Source: Flammeovirga yaeyamensis
GTDB taxonomy: Bacteria > Bacteroidota > Bacteroidia > Cytophagales > Flammeovirgaceae
Assembly: GCF_018736045.1 (NCBI RefSeq)
Contig: NZ_CP076132.1
Coordinates: 1-64,000 of the forward strand
DNA: 64,000 bases
Reading direction: 5' to 3'
Program-made: the position numbers and the translations under genes
Notes under the pieces: model-generated
What the model saw: the letters and a program-made list of their open reading frames with translations, nothing else
Database searches by the model: none
Told to the model about the DNA's origin: nothing
Shown here: piece after piece, positions 38,018-46,506 of the stretch
Layout: each line of letters starts with the position of its first letter
Position numbering within the stretch: position 1 is the stretch's first letter

Positions 38018-38755
38018 TTAGTTGTTGGTTAGTTTTCTCATACTGATGATCAGAATCGGAGGAAATTTAGTAAAGGGACCACCTACTTCTTTTTCAAAAG
38101 TAGGTTCGATGCAGGCATCCACCACCAATCCATTTTTTGCTCCTAAGTTGATGTAATAACTTATCGGCCGATGAAAGTAAAACTGATCTTCTTTTTGTTC
38201 TGAGACCGCCTTACCTTTTGATGTACTCGCATCAATATATCCTTTCATCAAGATATTTTCTTCATTGGTCACCTCCATAAACTCAGAGTTGAAACATGGG
38301 TGCTGTATAGAAAAAACAAAATGCCCATCGTCTTTCATCAAATAATTGATTTTGGAAAAGAAAGTCTCCACTTCTGGAACATCCATAAAGACCATGTTCG
38401 ACACAATTCCATGGTATTTTTTATCTGTCAGCTGAATCAAATCAGCTTCAAAAGTCATGTCTAATACATGGTAATCGATATTATCGCTTGAATACTTTTT
38501 AGATAACTCAATATTCGTTTCTGAGAAGTCGAATGCTGTTACTTTCACTCCTTTATTGGCCATTCTTCTGGAGAAAATGCCATTCCCACAACCTGCATCC
38601 AATAGAAACTGACCTTCCTTTAAGTTCAAAAGTCGCTCTGTTTCCGGAGCGATGAGTTGTAAGTGCCAATCGTTCCCAAACTCACCCATGGCTTTATCCC
38701 ATTCGCCTGCATTGGTGTTCCAGATCTCTTTATTTTCTTGATTTACGTTTTTCAT
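38018..38755 (-). CDS. SAM-dependent methyltransferase (class I)
   Basis: A 245-aa cytosolic methyltransferase. Motif I is FLLDAGCGNGIFSRRM (about 50-65), then VTAFDFSETNIELSKKY and the post-I motif YHGIVSNMVFMDVPEVETFF; FVFSIQHPCFNSEFM closes the core. The acceptor is not evident; such enzymes act on small molecules or quinone-like compounds. It is the first gene of an operon with the NtrC-type regulator and its kinase, its stop touching the regulator start. That link suggests either that the methyl product is part of the same stress response or simple operon hitchhiking. Confidence 0.85.
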   Translation of the reverse strand: MKNVNQENKEIWNTNAGEWDKAMGEFGNDWHLQLIAPETERLLNLKEGQFLLDAGCGNGIFSRRMANKGVKVTAFDFSETNIELSKKYSSDNIDYHVLDMTFEADLIQLTDKKYHGIVSNMVFMDVPEVETFFSKINYLMKDDGHFVFSIQHPCFNSEFMEVTNEENILMKGYIDASTSKGKAVSEQKEDQFYFHRPISYYINLGAKNGLVVDACIEPTFEKEVGGPFTKFPPILIISMRKLTNN

Positions 38756-38817
38756 GGAGTTATTTAGGTTGGTGGATAATTCAAATTAAGGGAGTTGATG
38801 TAAAATTTAAAGCATCA

Positions 38818-38858
38818 GTGTAAAAAATTTTTACACCTTACTGTGAAAAACTTTTACA
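38818..38858. promoter_or_regulatory. Tandem dyads, candidate binding sites of the NtrC-type regulator (set A)
   Basis: GTGTAAAAAATTTTTACAC at 38818-38836 is a near-perfect dyad; TGTGAAAAACTTTTACA at 38842-38858 matches its core in 15 of 17 positions. Centres are 23 bp apart, about two helical turns. They lie between the methyltransferase operon (start 38755, minus) and the secreted-protein gene (start 38960, plus). The same arrangement recurs at 43041-43081. No convincing sigma-54 -24/-12 element is visible nearby. Confidence 0.6.
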
Positions 38859-38959
38859 TGACATCATCAATAAAACCACATAACTACTTGATAATTAATA
38901 AAATAATCAATTTAGATTGATTTTGTAGTCTATCATCATCAAATACTTAAATAAATTAA

Positions 38960-40144
38960 ATGATAATGAAAAAGATATTTCTAATCTTACTATTAGGTGT
39001 AATAGTAAAACTACAAGCACAGACCACTTCAACACATTCTAAAGAAATTGATGCTTATGTTCAGTTCTTAGAAACACAAAATACATCTGCTAAAGACTAC
39101 ATTCTTCAACTTTTCGATAATAAGGATATGGTGCTGTTGTGTGAACGCCTTCATCCTGAATTGACTCAATACGATATGATTTTGGAAGTATTGAAAGACA
39201 AAAGATTTTCTGATGAAATTGGACAGGTCTTTATTGAAACAAGTGGAAGAGATCAGGAGGGGAACATCAAAAAGTATTTGAACGAGGAAATGTCTAACCA
39301 AGAGGCAGAGGATTTGTTGATGTACATATGCAGAAATAATAGCTTACACCCGGTATGGAATTATTACTGTTTCTATTACTTTTTGAAGGAAGTCAGAAAC
39401 ATCAATCAATCTTTACCTAATGATCAGAAGATTCAAATTTATCCATCCGATTTATCTGTGAAGTGGGCCGAATTGGATAAAGAAAGTTATGCAAGTGAGG
39501 TGTCTTCTAAGTTTCCTAACCGTGATGAAATCATGGCCAACTATATCATTAAGAAATTTGATGCGATTAAAGAAAGCACATCAAAAAGAAAAAAGACGTT
39601 GGTGATCATGAATTATAGACATGCTTTTTCACATCAATTTATGTATCCAAACAATGAAAAGCCTAATAATGTTGGACGCTTTTTGATGGATCATTATGGA
39701 GATAAAATGGCCAATGTATTTATTAATTCTTTTTGTATAGATGATGAATTATCAGATTCCACTTTTGCATTAAGTAATATTCAAGATGGCAAGTGGGATG
39801 CTGCTTTTAAAGTGCTAGGAAAAGATAATATCGGTTTTAGCTTTGAAAATAATGTCTTTGGAAAAGATCATTTTGATTATTGGAAATTCACTCCACACGA
39901 CTTTAATTATGAAGATGTTTTTGATGGCATGGTGTATTATCATCCTACTTCTGAATATAAAATTATGTTAGGAGTTCCTCATTTAGTGGACGATGCTTTC
40001 TTTAAAGAAGTAAAAAGAAGGGATCTAATGGTAAACAAACCACGCCCAGATAAAGAAATCTGGGAAATGAGCACTCCGAAAAATCGTTTGGATATGTTTT
40101 ATTCAGACAGTTTGCAAATGAATATCGATCAGTGGTTAAAATAG
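38960..40144 (+). CDS. Secreted protein resembling the EreA/ChaN superfamily
   Basis: A 394-aa exported protein; signal peptide MKKIFLILLLGVIVKLQAQ ends near residue 21 (an ATG two codons earlier is used here as start, 38966 is the alternative). The mature part resembles erythromycin-esterase/ChaN/TraB-like folds: VLLCERLHPELTQYDMI (about 54-70, in place of the usual GE-x-H motif), QVFIETSGRD and LVIMNYRHAFSH (about 214-225). Catalysis cannot be asserted. It is divergent from the regulator operon, and tandem dyads lie 110 bp upstream of its start, so it is a candidate member of that regulon. A bidirectional terminator follows. Confidence 0.55.
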   Translation: MIMKKIFLILLLGVIVKLQAQTTSTHSKEIDAYVQFLETQNTSAKDYILQLFDNKDMVLLCERLHPELTQYDMILEVLKDKRFSDEIGQVFIETSGRDQEGNIKKYLNEEMSNQEAEDLLMYICRNNSLHPVWNYYCFYYFLKEVRNINQSLPNDQKIQIYPSDLSVKWAELDKESYASEVSSKFPNRDEIMANYIIKKFDAIKESTSKRKKTLVIMNYRHAFSHQFMYPNNEKPNNVGRFLMDHYGDKMANVFINSFCIDDELSDSTFALSNIQDGKWDAAFKVLGKDNIGFSFENNVFGKDHFDYWKFTPHDFNYEDVFDGMVYYHPTSEYKIMLGVPHLVDDAFFKEVKRRDLMVNKPRPDKEIWEMSTPKNRLDMFYSDSLQMNIDQWLK

Positions 40145-40153
40145 GATATAAAA

Positions 40154-40179
40154 ATACCCCATCGAAAGTGATGGGGTAT
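40154..40179. terminator. Terminator hairpin between 38960-40144 and 40209-40889
   Basis: ATACCCCATC (40154-40163) pairs with GATGGGGTAT (40170-40179), loop of 6 nt; serves two convergent genes. The T run is weak on both sides. Confidence 0.6.
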
Positions 40180-40208
40180 ACTTAATTTGACACTTATGTA
40201 TAGTATTC

Positions 40209-40889
40209 TTAGTTATAATTAAATCTTACTCTAGAAGAAGCATCCTTTTTAAAATCTGTTATTCCTGGCTGACTAATGTAAACTTTAGCAGTATCATTAG
40301 CCGTACCAATCACTTCTTTTACACTACCATAACTCTTAAAACTAGAATTATTGATCTCTATTTTCAGATGATTCAAAGGTGTATTGGAATAGAAATCCGA
40401 ATTGTTTTTAACAGATATATTCAAGTATTCTAAAGAATGATCTTCTTTTGAGAAAATATTCATTTTCGACTGATCCAATTTGATATTAAATGATGAGGCA
40501 GAAGAATTATATATATCTATATGCGCCTTTTTAAGTTCAAAATTCATAGTCTTAGAAGGAAATTTCATTTCTACATATCGAACTTTTGATACTAACTCCT
40601 CAGGTAAAGGAGATAAAACCAAAGTATCTCCTTGAGTGATAAAAGGCAGATTAATTTTCTCTTCACCTTTTTCTAAACCAACGACAAATTCAAACTTTTC
40701 TCCCGCTTTTGCATTCAGTTTATAATTTGTTTTGCTCATTAAAACATAACCATAAGATGGACCACTGATCGTAAAATTATTATTGTTGGGTTCAGGTTTC
40801 CCTCTAGCCACTGAAACTATAGCACCTGAAATAATAAATAGTGTAACACTACTGAAAAGAGAGATTAAGAATATATTACTTTTTTTCAT
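40209..40889 (-). CDS. Membrane-anchored protein of unknown function in a GntR-ABC operon
   Basis: A 226-aa protein with one N-terminal membrane helix (about 5-28) and an extracytoplasmic part that alternates short strands with many Asn/Ser residues (FNIKLDQSKMNIFSKEDHSL, LKIEINNSSFKSYG), suggesting a right-handed beta-solenoid or DUF2807-like adhesin-type fold. I do not recognise a family with certainty. Its start overlaps the end of the GntR gene by 14 bp, so translation is coupled and it belongs to the ABC operon 42866-40209, in last place. Confidence 0.6.
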   Translation of the reverse strand: MKKSNIFLISLFSSVTLFIISGAIVSVARGKPEPNNNNFTISGPSYGYVLMSKTNYKLNAKAGEKFEFVVGLEKGEEKINLPFITQGDTLVLSPLPEELVSKVRYVEMKFPSKTMNFELKKAHIDIYNSSASSFNIKLDQSKMNIFSKEDHSLEYLNISVKNNSDFYSNTPLNHLKIEINNSSFKSYGSVKEVIGTANDTAKVYISQPGITDFKKDASSRVRFNYN

Positions 40890-41244
40890 GATATAAGTCT
40901 TTTAGATAGTTTTGAAGTTCATCGAAGGTAATGCCCAACTTGAGGGCATGATCTACTGTTTCGGGTAGAACTTCATTGAGAAATTCGGCTTGCTTATTTT
41001 TTACAATGGTTGCTTTGGCACCTTGGCTTACAAAGTATCCTTTTCCCCTTTGGGTATAAATAATTCCTTCTTGTTGTAAAACCGCATACGCCTTTATTGT
41101 TGTATTGGGATTTACCCCAACAATACCTGCTAACTCACGTGTGGATGGAATTTTACCTTCCTCCGCGTATTCTCCTTCCATTATTTTATCTTTTACATCA
41201 TCACCGATTTGGGTGAAAATGCTTTTTGTATTTTTAAATTCCAT
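40876..41244 (-). CDS. YtrA-type GntR-family transcriptional regulator
   Basis: A 122-aa regulator: winged helix-turn-helix with GEYAEEGKIPSTRELAGIVG (about 23-42) and VNPNTTIKAYAVLQQEGIIY (about 43-62), followed by only a short helical dimerisation tail (EVLPETVDHALKLGITFDEL). The short tail and linkage to an ABC transporter mark the YtrA subfamily, which represses its own operon. The probable operator is the dyad at 42887-42910 in front of the ATPase gene. It starts 1 bp after the permease gene ends and overlaps the next gene by 14 bp. Confidence 0.92.
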   Translation of the reverse strand: MEFKNTKSIFTQIGDDVKDKIMEGEYAEEGKIPSTRELAGIVGVNPNTTIKAYAVLQQEGIIYTQRGKGYFVSQGAKATIVKNKQAEFLNEVLPETVDHALKLGITFDELQNYLKDLYHEKK

Positions 41245-41245
41245 C

Positions 41246-42046
41246 CTACAACTCTTTTTCCGTCAACTTCAAATAACTACTGTAAATCAATCCCACATTG
41301 GCAACAATTAGATAGAATATCATAAACTTGATTGCCGCTTCTGGAGATGAAAAGAAGAACATCGGGTGATCGTTTGTTACAAATTCACCAACTCCCATTT
41401 TTTCAAAAATGAGATAAACCAAAAACCCATTAAAACTCATAAATGCAGCCACAAATAATACTGTTTTAATCAAAGGCCATTTTGTAAAAACTGAATTTCC
41501 TGTGAATATCAAATTCATTGTACTTAAAGGCATTAAGACAATCATTACTGTTAATAATTTTTTGAGGTGAATTTCTTTTTCTACACCCTGAAAAATTTCA
41601 TTGTATAAACTTGATATCCAATCCAATCCTATGTATCCAATTTCAGGGTTAATCAATTTATGTATTTCACCTTCCACCATATAGGCAAACAAGATCAATA
41701 TAGGTAAAATGACAATTCCCACAATTACTGTTGATAAGTATTCGAAAAAGAATTTTTCAAATTGAGAAACTGGAAAAGTAAGAAATGTGATCAGTTTCTT
41801 TTGTGATCGAAAGGCTTTGAAAGCTCTATTCACAACAACGATTCCTAATACAACATAAGCAAACACAAAAAGAGCTGTAATATCACCTGCTGTAATAGGT
41901 TGGTCGTTGGCAGCACGTATTATGTATAACCCAATAATCATTACTGAGATAATGGCGGTGATACCGTAATACAATAGCTGTTTATTATAAGTGAATTCTA
42001 AAGAAATATATTTTCCGAAACGCTGGGGGTTAAATAGATTATTCAT
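41246..42046 (-). CDS. ABC-2-like transporter permease
   Basis: A 266-aa integral membrane protein with about six helices, at roughly 27-45, 58-78, 100-125, 165-185, 197-217 and 240-260. The segment RSQKKLITFLTFPVSQFEKF (about 80-99) between helices two and three is the cytoplasmic coupling-type loop of ABC-2 permeases. It starts 1 bp downstream of the ATPase gene and is followed directly by the GntR gene. Substrate unknown; YtrA-linked exporters often respond to cell-wall-active compounds, here only an inference. Confidence 0.8.
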   Translation of the reverse strand: MNNLFNPQRFGKYISLEFTYNKQLLYYGITAIISVMIIGLYIIRAANDQPITAGDITALFVFAYVVLGIVVVNRAFKAFRSQKKLITFLTFPVSQFEKFFFEYLSTVIVGIVILPILILFAYMVEGEIHKLINPEIGYIGLDWISSLYNEIFQGVEKEIHLKKLLTVMIVLMPLSTMNLIFTGNSVFTKWPLIKTVLFVAAFMSFNGFLVYLIFEKMGVGEFVTNDHPMFFFSSPEAAIKFMIFYLIVANVGLIYSSYLKLTEKEL

Positions 42047-42047
42047 A

Positions 42048-42866
42048 TTAGATAAATTTTTTATAGTCGTTGATTAAAGCATTAAAGAAGAGTTCTAGAT
42101 CTACCTGAGTATCTTCCTGATCTTGTTTTGGAGCGATCGTTTTATAACCTCCCAACACCTGTTCGGCATATAACGTATCTGCCACTTTAATCTGAGGCAC
42201 TTTTAGGAAATCGTATTTTTGAGTCAAATCAAAAATAGATTCGTTATAAATCACGCCTCCTTTATCTAATACTATCAGATGATCGATAATGGTATCGATA
42301 TCTTTTACCTGATGCGTTGAAATCATGATCAATTGGTCTTCTTCGAAATGACCAGCCATGATTTTTCTAAAAATAGATTTCGATGGAATATCCAAGCCAT
42401 TTGTTGGTTCATCCATTAGAATTAACTCTGCTTTTGTCGCCAAAGAAAAAGCAATAATGACTTTCTTCTTTTGTCCATAAGACAAATTATTCAGATTGAG
42501 TTCTGCATTCAATTCGAACTTACCTAATAATTCACCCATTAATCCTTTATCGAATCTAGGATAGAATACAGAGGTACTTTCTACAAAACTTTTGATGGAG
42601 ATGGGTGGAAGTTCGAATTCTTCTGGAACCAAAAAGAGTTTGGAAAGGAAAGAAGGTCGTCTTTTAAAAGGAGTTTCTTCCAAGACATTTATACTTCCGT
42701 CATTAGGTTGTAATAAACCACTTAGAAGTTTAAATAAGGTACTTTTACCAGCACCATTCTTTCCAAGAAGACCAACAATTTTACCTGTTTCAAGCTCTAG
42801 GTTTAGTTGGTCGATGATAGTCGCTTTTTTAGAGTAACTAAATTGAAGATTATTAATTGACACCAT
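42048..42866 (-). CDS. ABC transporter ATP-binding protein
   Basis: ATPase of an ABC-2 type exporter, about 272 aa. Walker A is GLLGKNGAGKSTLFKLL (about 30-46), signature LSYGQKKKVIIAFSLA (about 132-147), Walker B ELILMDEPTNGLD (about 152-164) and switch His in MISTHQVKDID. I chose the ATG at 42866 (MVSINNLQFSY); an upstream ATG at 42893 would add nine residues not typical of the family and would put the start inside the operator dyad at 42887-42910. First gene of an operon with permease, GntR regulator and an anchored protein. Confidence 0.93.
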   Translation of the reverse strand: MVSINNLQFSYSKKATIIDQLNLELETGKIVGLLGKNGAGKSTLFKLLSGLLQPNDGSINVLEETPFKRRPSFLSKLFLVPEEFELPPISIKSFVESTSVFYPRFDKGLMGELLGKFELNAELNLNNLSYGQKKKVIIAFSLATKAELILMDEPTNGLDIPSKSIFRKIMAGHFEEDQLIMISTHQVKDIDTIIDHLIVLDKGGVIYNESIFDLTQKYDFLKVPQIKVADTLYAEQVLGGYKTIAPKQDQEDTQVDLELFFNALINDYKKFI

Positions 42867-42886
42867 AATATGTATAGTTGTTTTTA

Positions 42887-42910
42887 AGTGCACTAGTTAT
42901 ATAGTGCACT
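42887..42910 (-). promoter_or_regulatory. Operator dyad, probable GntR (YtrA-type) site
   Basis: AGTGCACTA (42887-42895) and TAGTGCACT (42902-42910) form a perfect 9-bp inverted repeat with a 6-bp spacer, 20 bp upstream of the ATPase ATG. Its position at the head of the operon containing the GntR gene supports autorepression. Confidence 0.75.
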
Positions 42911-43040
42911 GTAAAAGTGGTGTAAATAAATTAATATTCCAAATATATTCTCTATTTTTTATCTGACTCACTTTAAGGAGAGTAGTCAAATACGATTTAA
43001 TTTTTTGGATCATCATCAAATAATAAGGGTGGGTGATAAG

Positions 43041-43081
43041 CGTAAAATATTTTGACATGTTAGTGTATAATTTTTTTACAC
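43041..43081. promoter_or_regulatory. Tandem dyads upstream of the export operon (set B)
   Basis: GTGTATAATTTTTTTACAC at 43063-43081 matches the set A dyad in 16 of 19 positions; CGTAAAATATTTTGACA at 43041-43057 matches its core in 14 of 17. Centres are 23 bp apart, as in set A, and the near one lies 108 bp upstream of the TolC-like start (110 bp for 38960). The gene-free stretch 42867-43179 otherwise holds the GntR operator and AT-rich promoter DNA; no clear sigma-54 -24/-12 element was found. Confidence 0.6.
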
Positions 43082-43179
43082 ATTACCATCTACATTAAAA
43101 CTTAATTAATTGTATATCAACTAATTAATTAGAATAGATCACTTTTTCGATATCTATTGGTATCACATCAAGAATTAAA

Positions 43180-44508
43180 ATGAAAAAGTGGACTTACATA
43201 CTATTATTTATTTCGATATCATCGACTGTTTTAGCCCAAGACAATTGGCAGCTTAACGACTGTATCAACTATGCTTTAGATCATAACCTTGATATTATTC
43301 AGAGTACTTTGGAGGTAAAGAATAGCGACATCAATGTGAAAGAGGCGAAGTGGAAATATGCACCTAGTTTTAGTGGAAACATCAATGGAAACTTTAATGC
43401 AGGACGTTCTATTGACCCAAATACCAACGGATATATCAACAATCAGTTCTACAATAATTTTGGAAACTTGAACATGAACTTCACGGTATTTCAGGGTTTT
43501 AAATTGAAAAACGAAATGCAGTTTCAGAAGTATCAACAACAGGCTGCTCAATACAATTTGCAGAATGCACAAGAGCAATTGGTCTTCGAGATTATGCAGG
43601 CTTATTACGATGTAGAGTACTTTTTTGAATTATGGAAGATTGCTCAAGATCAAATCGAATTATCAGAAAAGATTGTGGATAGAGCAACTATTCAGAAAGA
43701 AGTTGGGCTAAAAGCTGAAGCTGATGTTGCCGAAATGAATGCTCAGTTAGAGAAAGAAAGGTTGTTGTCCATTCAAGCTTTCAACAATATGATGGAGGCA
43801 AAAGCAAATCTTATCAACAAAATGAATTTTGAGGAGAGTATGGAAGCTTTACATCTGACGTTTACTAACACTGTTCACAAAGTTCGTGATTTTGGAAGTG
43901 CAGAGGATCTTTTTTCAAGTTTTCAGCTGACTTCTTCACAAATCCAATCCCAATATTTGATTTTGAAAAGTAGTGAGAAGCAATTGTTGGCAACTAAAGC
44001 AAATTATGTCCCTCAGATCACTATGAATGCATCATTAAACACGGGTTATTCACAAACTAACCGAGACCCTGAGAATAACATCATTCCTTATAGCGATCAG
44101 TTAAGTAATAATCTAAATCAGACAGTGGGGTTTAGTGTGTTCATTCCCATTTTTCAACAAAATACGGTTCGACTTAATGTACAACGTGCAAAGCTGAATC
44201 GTTTACAGGCCGACAATCAATTGCAAAAAATTAGAACGGAAACGAAACGAATTGTAGGAAACGATTTAAGAGAATGGAAAGCTTTAAAAGCGGAAATCAC
44301 ACAAGGAGAAAAAGTAAAAAATTCTACTGTTGTGGCCTACGATGTGGCGCTACAAAAATATGAGGAGGGACTCATCGATATCATCAATTTATTAACGGTA
44401 AAACAAAAGCTAGGACAAGCTGAATTGGATCTTTTACTCGCTCGTTTGAAGTGTCAAACCAAAGAGAGATTACTGATGTTTTATCAAGGAGACAAATTCT
44501 GGCTTTAA
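43180..44508 (+). CDS. TolC-family outer-membrane efflux protein
   Basis: Outer-membrane exit duct of a tripartite exporter, 442 aa, with signal peptide cleaved after STVLA (near residue 19). The mature protein has the TolC pattern of duplicated strand and coiled-coil parts: NWQLNDCINYALDHNLDI at the front, long helices rich in Gln/Glu (AQEQLVFEIMQAYYDVEYFF) and the second repeat VAYDVALQKYEEGLIDIINL near 385-404. It heads an operon with HlyD-like, ATPase and two FtsX-like genes, 10 bp before the next gene. Tandem regulator sites lie 100-140 bp upstream. Confidence 0.92.
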   Translation: MKKWTYILLFISISSTVLAQDNWQLNDCINYALDHNLDIIQSTLEVKNSDINVKEAKWKYAPSFSGNINGNFNAGRSIDPNTNGYINNQFYNNFGNLNMNFTVFQGFKLKNEMQFQKYQQQAAQYNLQNAQEQLVFEIMQAYYDVEYFFELWKIAQDQIELSEKIVDRATIQKEVGLKAEADVAEMNAQLEKERLLSIQAFNNMMEAKANLINKMNFEESMEALHLTFTNTVHKVRDFGSAEDLFSSFQLTSSQIQSQYLILKSSEKQLLATKANYVPQITMNASLNTGYSQTNRDPENNIIPYSDQLSNNLNQTVGFSVFIPIFQQNTVRLNVQRAKLNRLQADNQLQKIRTETKRIVGNDLREWKALKAEITQGEKVKNSTVVAYDVALQKYEEGLIDIINLLTVKQKLGQAELDLLLARLKCQTKERLLMFYQGDKFWL

Positions 44509-44518
44509 TAAAAAAACT

Positions 44519-45772
44519 ATGGATACTGTAATTCAAGAAAAGAAAAAGATAAAAGGAAAACACATTCAGATCATCGGTGTAGTGGCTATTGTTATTGCCG
44601 GCATCAGTTATTTGATGCTATCTGTGAGTGGTTCTTCAAAAATAATAATAGATAAAAATAAGCTTCAGATTTCGGAAGTGAAGCAGGAGAAATTTCATGA
44701 TTACATCAACTCTAAAGGAAAAGTTCAGCCCAAACAAACCATCTATTTAGATGCTGTTGAAGGAGGTAGAGTGAAAGAAATTGTCGCAGAAGAAGGCAGT
44801 AAAGTGATGAAAGGTGAGGTGATTATTGAACTCGAAAATAACGAGCTGTATCAACAAATTTTGAACAGTGAAGTAGCCCTGGCAGAGAAAGAAAACTACT
44901 TAAGAAACACGCGCATCTCATTTAGAAATGATATGATTCAGTCCAAGAAAAATATGCTGGATAGCGATTATCAATTAAAAAGGGCGAAGAGAAATTATGA
45001 GCAACAACACCGTTTATTAATCAAAGGTTTGGTGCCTGAGGAGGACTTTATTAAGGCCAAAGAAGATTATGAATATCAGGAAAGCATGTTGGAGATCAAT
45101 TGGCTGAAATTAAAGAACGACTCTTTGTTACAAGTCACCACGATGCAGACCTTGGAAGAGGATCTGATAAAGATGAGAGAAACGCTAAAATTAGTAAGAT
45201 CTCGACTAGATCATTTAAAAGTAAAAGCAACTACCAATGCTCATTTAGGTACTTTAAATGCAGAGATTGGTCAGTCGATACAACAAGGCCAACATTTAGG
45301 TATTCTATATGATCTTTCTGATGCTAAAATTATTGCTGATATCGATGAACGTTACATCAGTAAAGTGAAAAAAGGGTTAAAAGCAGTTTTTCAGTACCAA
45401 AATCAAAATTATTCTCTGATAATTGACCGAGTTTATCCGGAGGTAAAGGATGCTGTGTTTAAAGTGGAACTGCAATTCGAAAACGAAAAACCAAAAGCAC
45501 TAAGGACAGGACAAACCACTTATGTAAAAATCAATTTGGACGATCCGGTTGATGCCCTCACCATTAAAAAAGGAAATTTCTATAGTGAGACCGCTGGCCG
45601 ATGGGTATATGTGGTATCAGAAGATGGTACTTATGCCGAAAAAAGAGAGATCCGAATTGGTGCTCAAAATGCTTCTAAATATCAGATTACAAAAGGTTTA
45701 AAAGCAGGAGAGAAGGTAATTATTTCGAAATATGAACAATTAGGAGGCTATGACAAGGTAGTCTTTGAATAA
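44519..45772 (+). CDS. HlyD/MacA-like periplasmic adaptor
   Basis: Membrane-fusion protein linking inner-membrane FtsX-type permeases to the TolC-like duct; 417 aa. One N-terminal membrane helix (about 18-40), first lipoyl half VKEIVAEEGSKVMKGEVIIE (about 83-102), a coiled-coil hairpin (about 110-240), second lipoyl half LGTLNAEIGQSIQQGQHLGI (about 244-263), beta-barrel and C-terminal KKGNFYSETAGRWVYVVSED with ISKYEQLGGYDKVVFE at the end. This layout is typical of adaptors paired with MacB-like systems in Bacteroidota. The next gene begins 30 bp downstream. Confidence 0.93.
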   Translation: MDTVIQEKKKIKGKHIQIIGVVAIVIAGISYLMLSVSGSSKIIIDKNKLQISEVKQEKFHDYINSKGKVQPKQTIYLDAVEGGRVKEIVAEEGSKVMKGEVIIELENNELYQQILNSEVALAEKENYLRNTRISFRNDMIQSKKNMLDSDYQLKRAKRNYEQQHRLLIKGLVPEEDFIKAKEDYEYQESMLEINWLKLKNDSLLQVTTMQTLEEDLIKMRETLKLVRSRLDHLKVKATTNAHLGTLNAEIGQSIQQGQHLGILYDLSDAKIIADIDERYISKVKKGLKAVFQYQNQNYSLIIDRVYPEVKDAVFKVELQFENEKPKALRTGQTTYVKINLDDPVDALTIKKGNFYSETAGRWVYVVSEDGTYAEKREIRIGAQNASKYQITKGLKAGEKVIISKYEQLGGYDKVVFE

Positions 45773-45802
45773 AAAAATTAAATTATAATATAATTAGCTA
45801 TT

Positions 45803-46492
45803 ATGATCAAGTTAGAAGAAATCAACAAGTACTTCCAAACAGAAGAAGTACAAACACAAGCATTAAAGAAAGTCAATTTACATGTGAAAGAAGGGGAGTT
45901 TATTGCCATTATGGGACCTTCGGGCTGTGGTAAATCTACTTTACTTAACGTGATTGGTCTTTTGGAAAGTCCTTCTTCGGGTAGTTATCAATTGGATGGG
46001 AAGGAAGTAGCAGATTACAAAGAATCTCAGCGTACCAACCTTAGAAAAGGGAATATCGGGTTCGTTTTTCAAAACTTCCATTTGATCAATCAATTAACCG
46101 TTTCAGAAAATGTGATGCTGCCTTTGGCTTATCTTGATTTAAGTAAATCAGATAGAAAAAAGAAGGTGGAAGATGTCTTGGATCGTTTAAAAATTAGCCA
46201 TAGAAGAAATCATTATCCACAACAATTATCGGGTGGTCAGCAACAAAGAGTCGGTATTTGCAGAGCGGTAGTTGCCCAACCTAAACTGATATTGGCCGAT
46301 GAACCTACAGGTAACTTGGACTCAAAAAATGGTCAGGAAGTAATGGAATTGCTGACCGAACTGAACCGTCAGGGAGCAACAATTGTGATGGTGACCCACT
46401 CGCAGAGAGATGCCAATTATGCACATCGTGTAATTTCTCTTTTGGATGGAGAAATAGTGACTGAAGTAGAAAACGAAATTGATTTATTCTAA
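45803..46492 (+). CDS. MacB/LolD-like ABC transporter ATPase
   Basis: The 229-aa ATPase has all motifs: Walker A IMGPSGCGKSTLLNVIG (about 35-51), Q loop NIGFVFQNFH, signature LSGGQQQRVGICRAVV (about 141-156), Walker B LILADEPTGNLD (about 160-171) and switch MVTHSQRDANYA. The form GNIGFVFQNFHLINQLTVSE is that of the LolD/MacB/FtsE branch that works with FtsX-like permeases. The following two genes code for such permeases, so it probably powers one mechanotransmission exporter with either or both. Confidence 0.95.
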   Translation: MIKLEEINKYFQTEEVQTQALKKVNLHVKEGEFIAIMGPSGCGKSTLLNVIGLLESPSSGSYQLDGKEVADYKESQRTNLRKGNIGFVFQNFHLINQLTVSENVMLPLAYLDLSKSDRKKKVEDVLDRLKISHRRNHYPQQLSGGQQQRVGICRAVVAQPKLILADEPTGNLDSKNGQEVMELLTELNRQGATIVMVTHSQRDANYAHRVISLLDGEIVTEVENEIDLF

Positions 46493-46506
46493 CCCCTCTT
46501 CCGATC

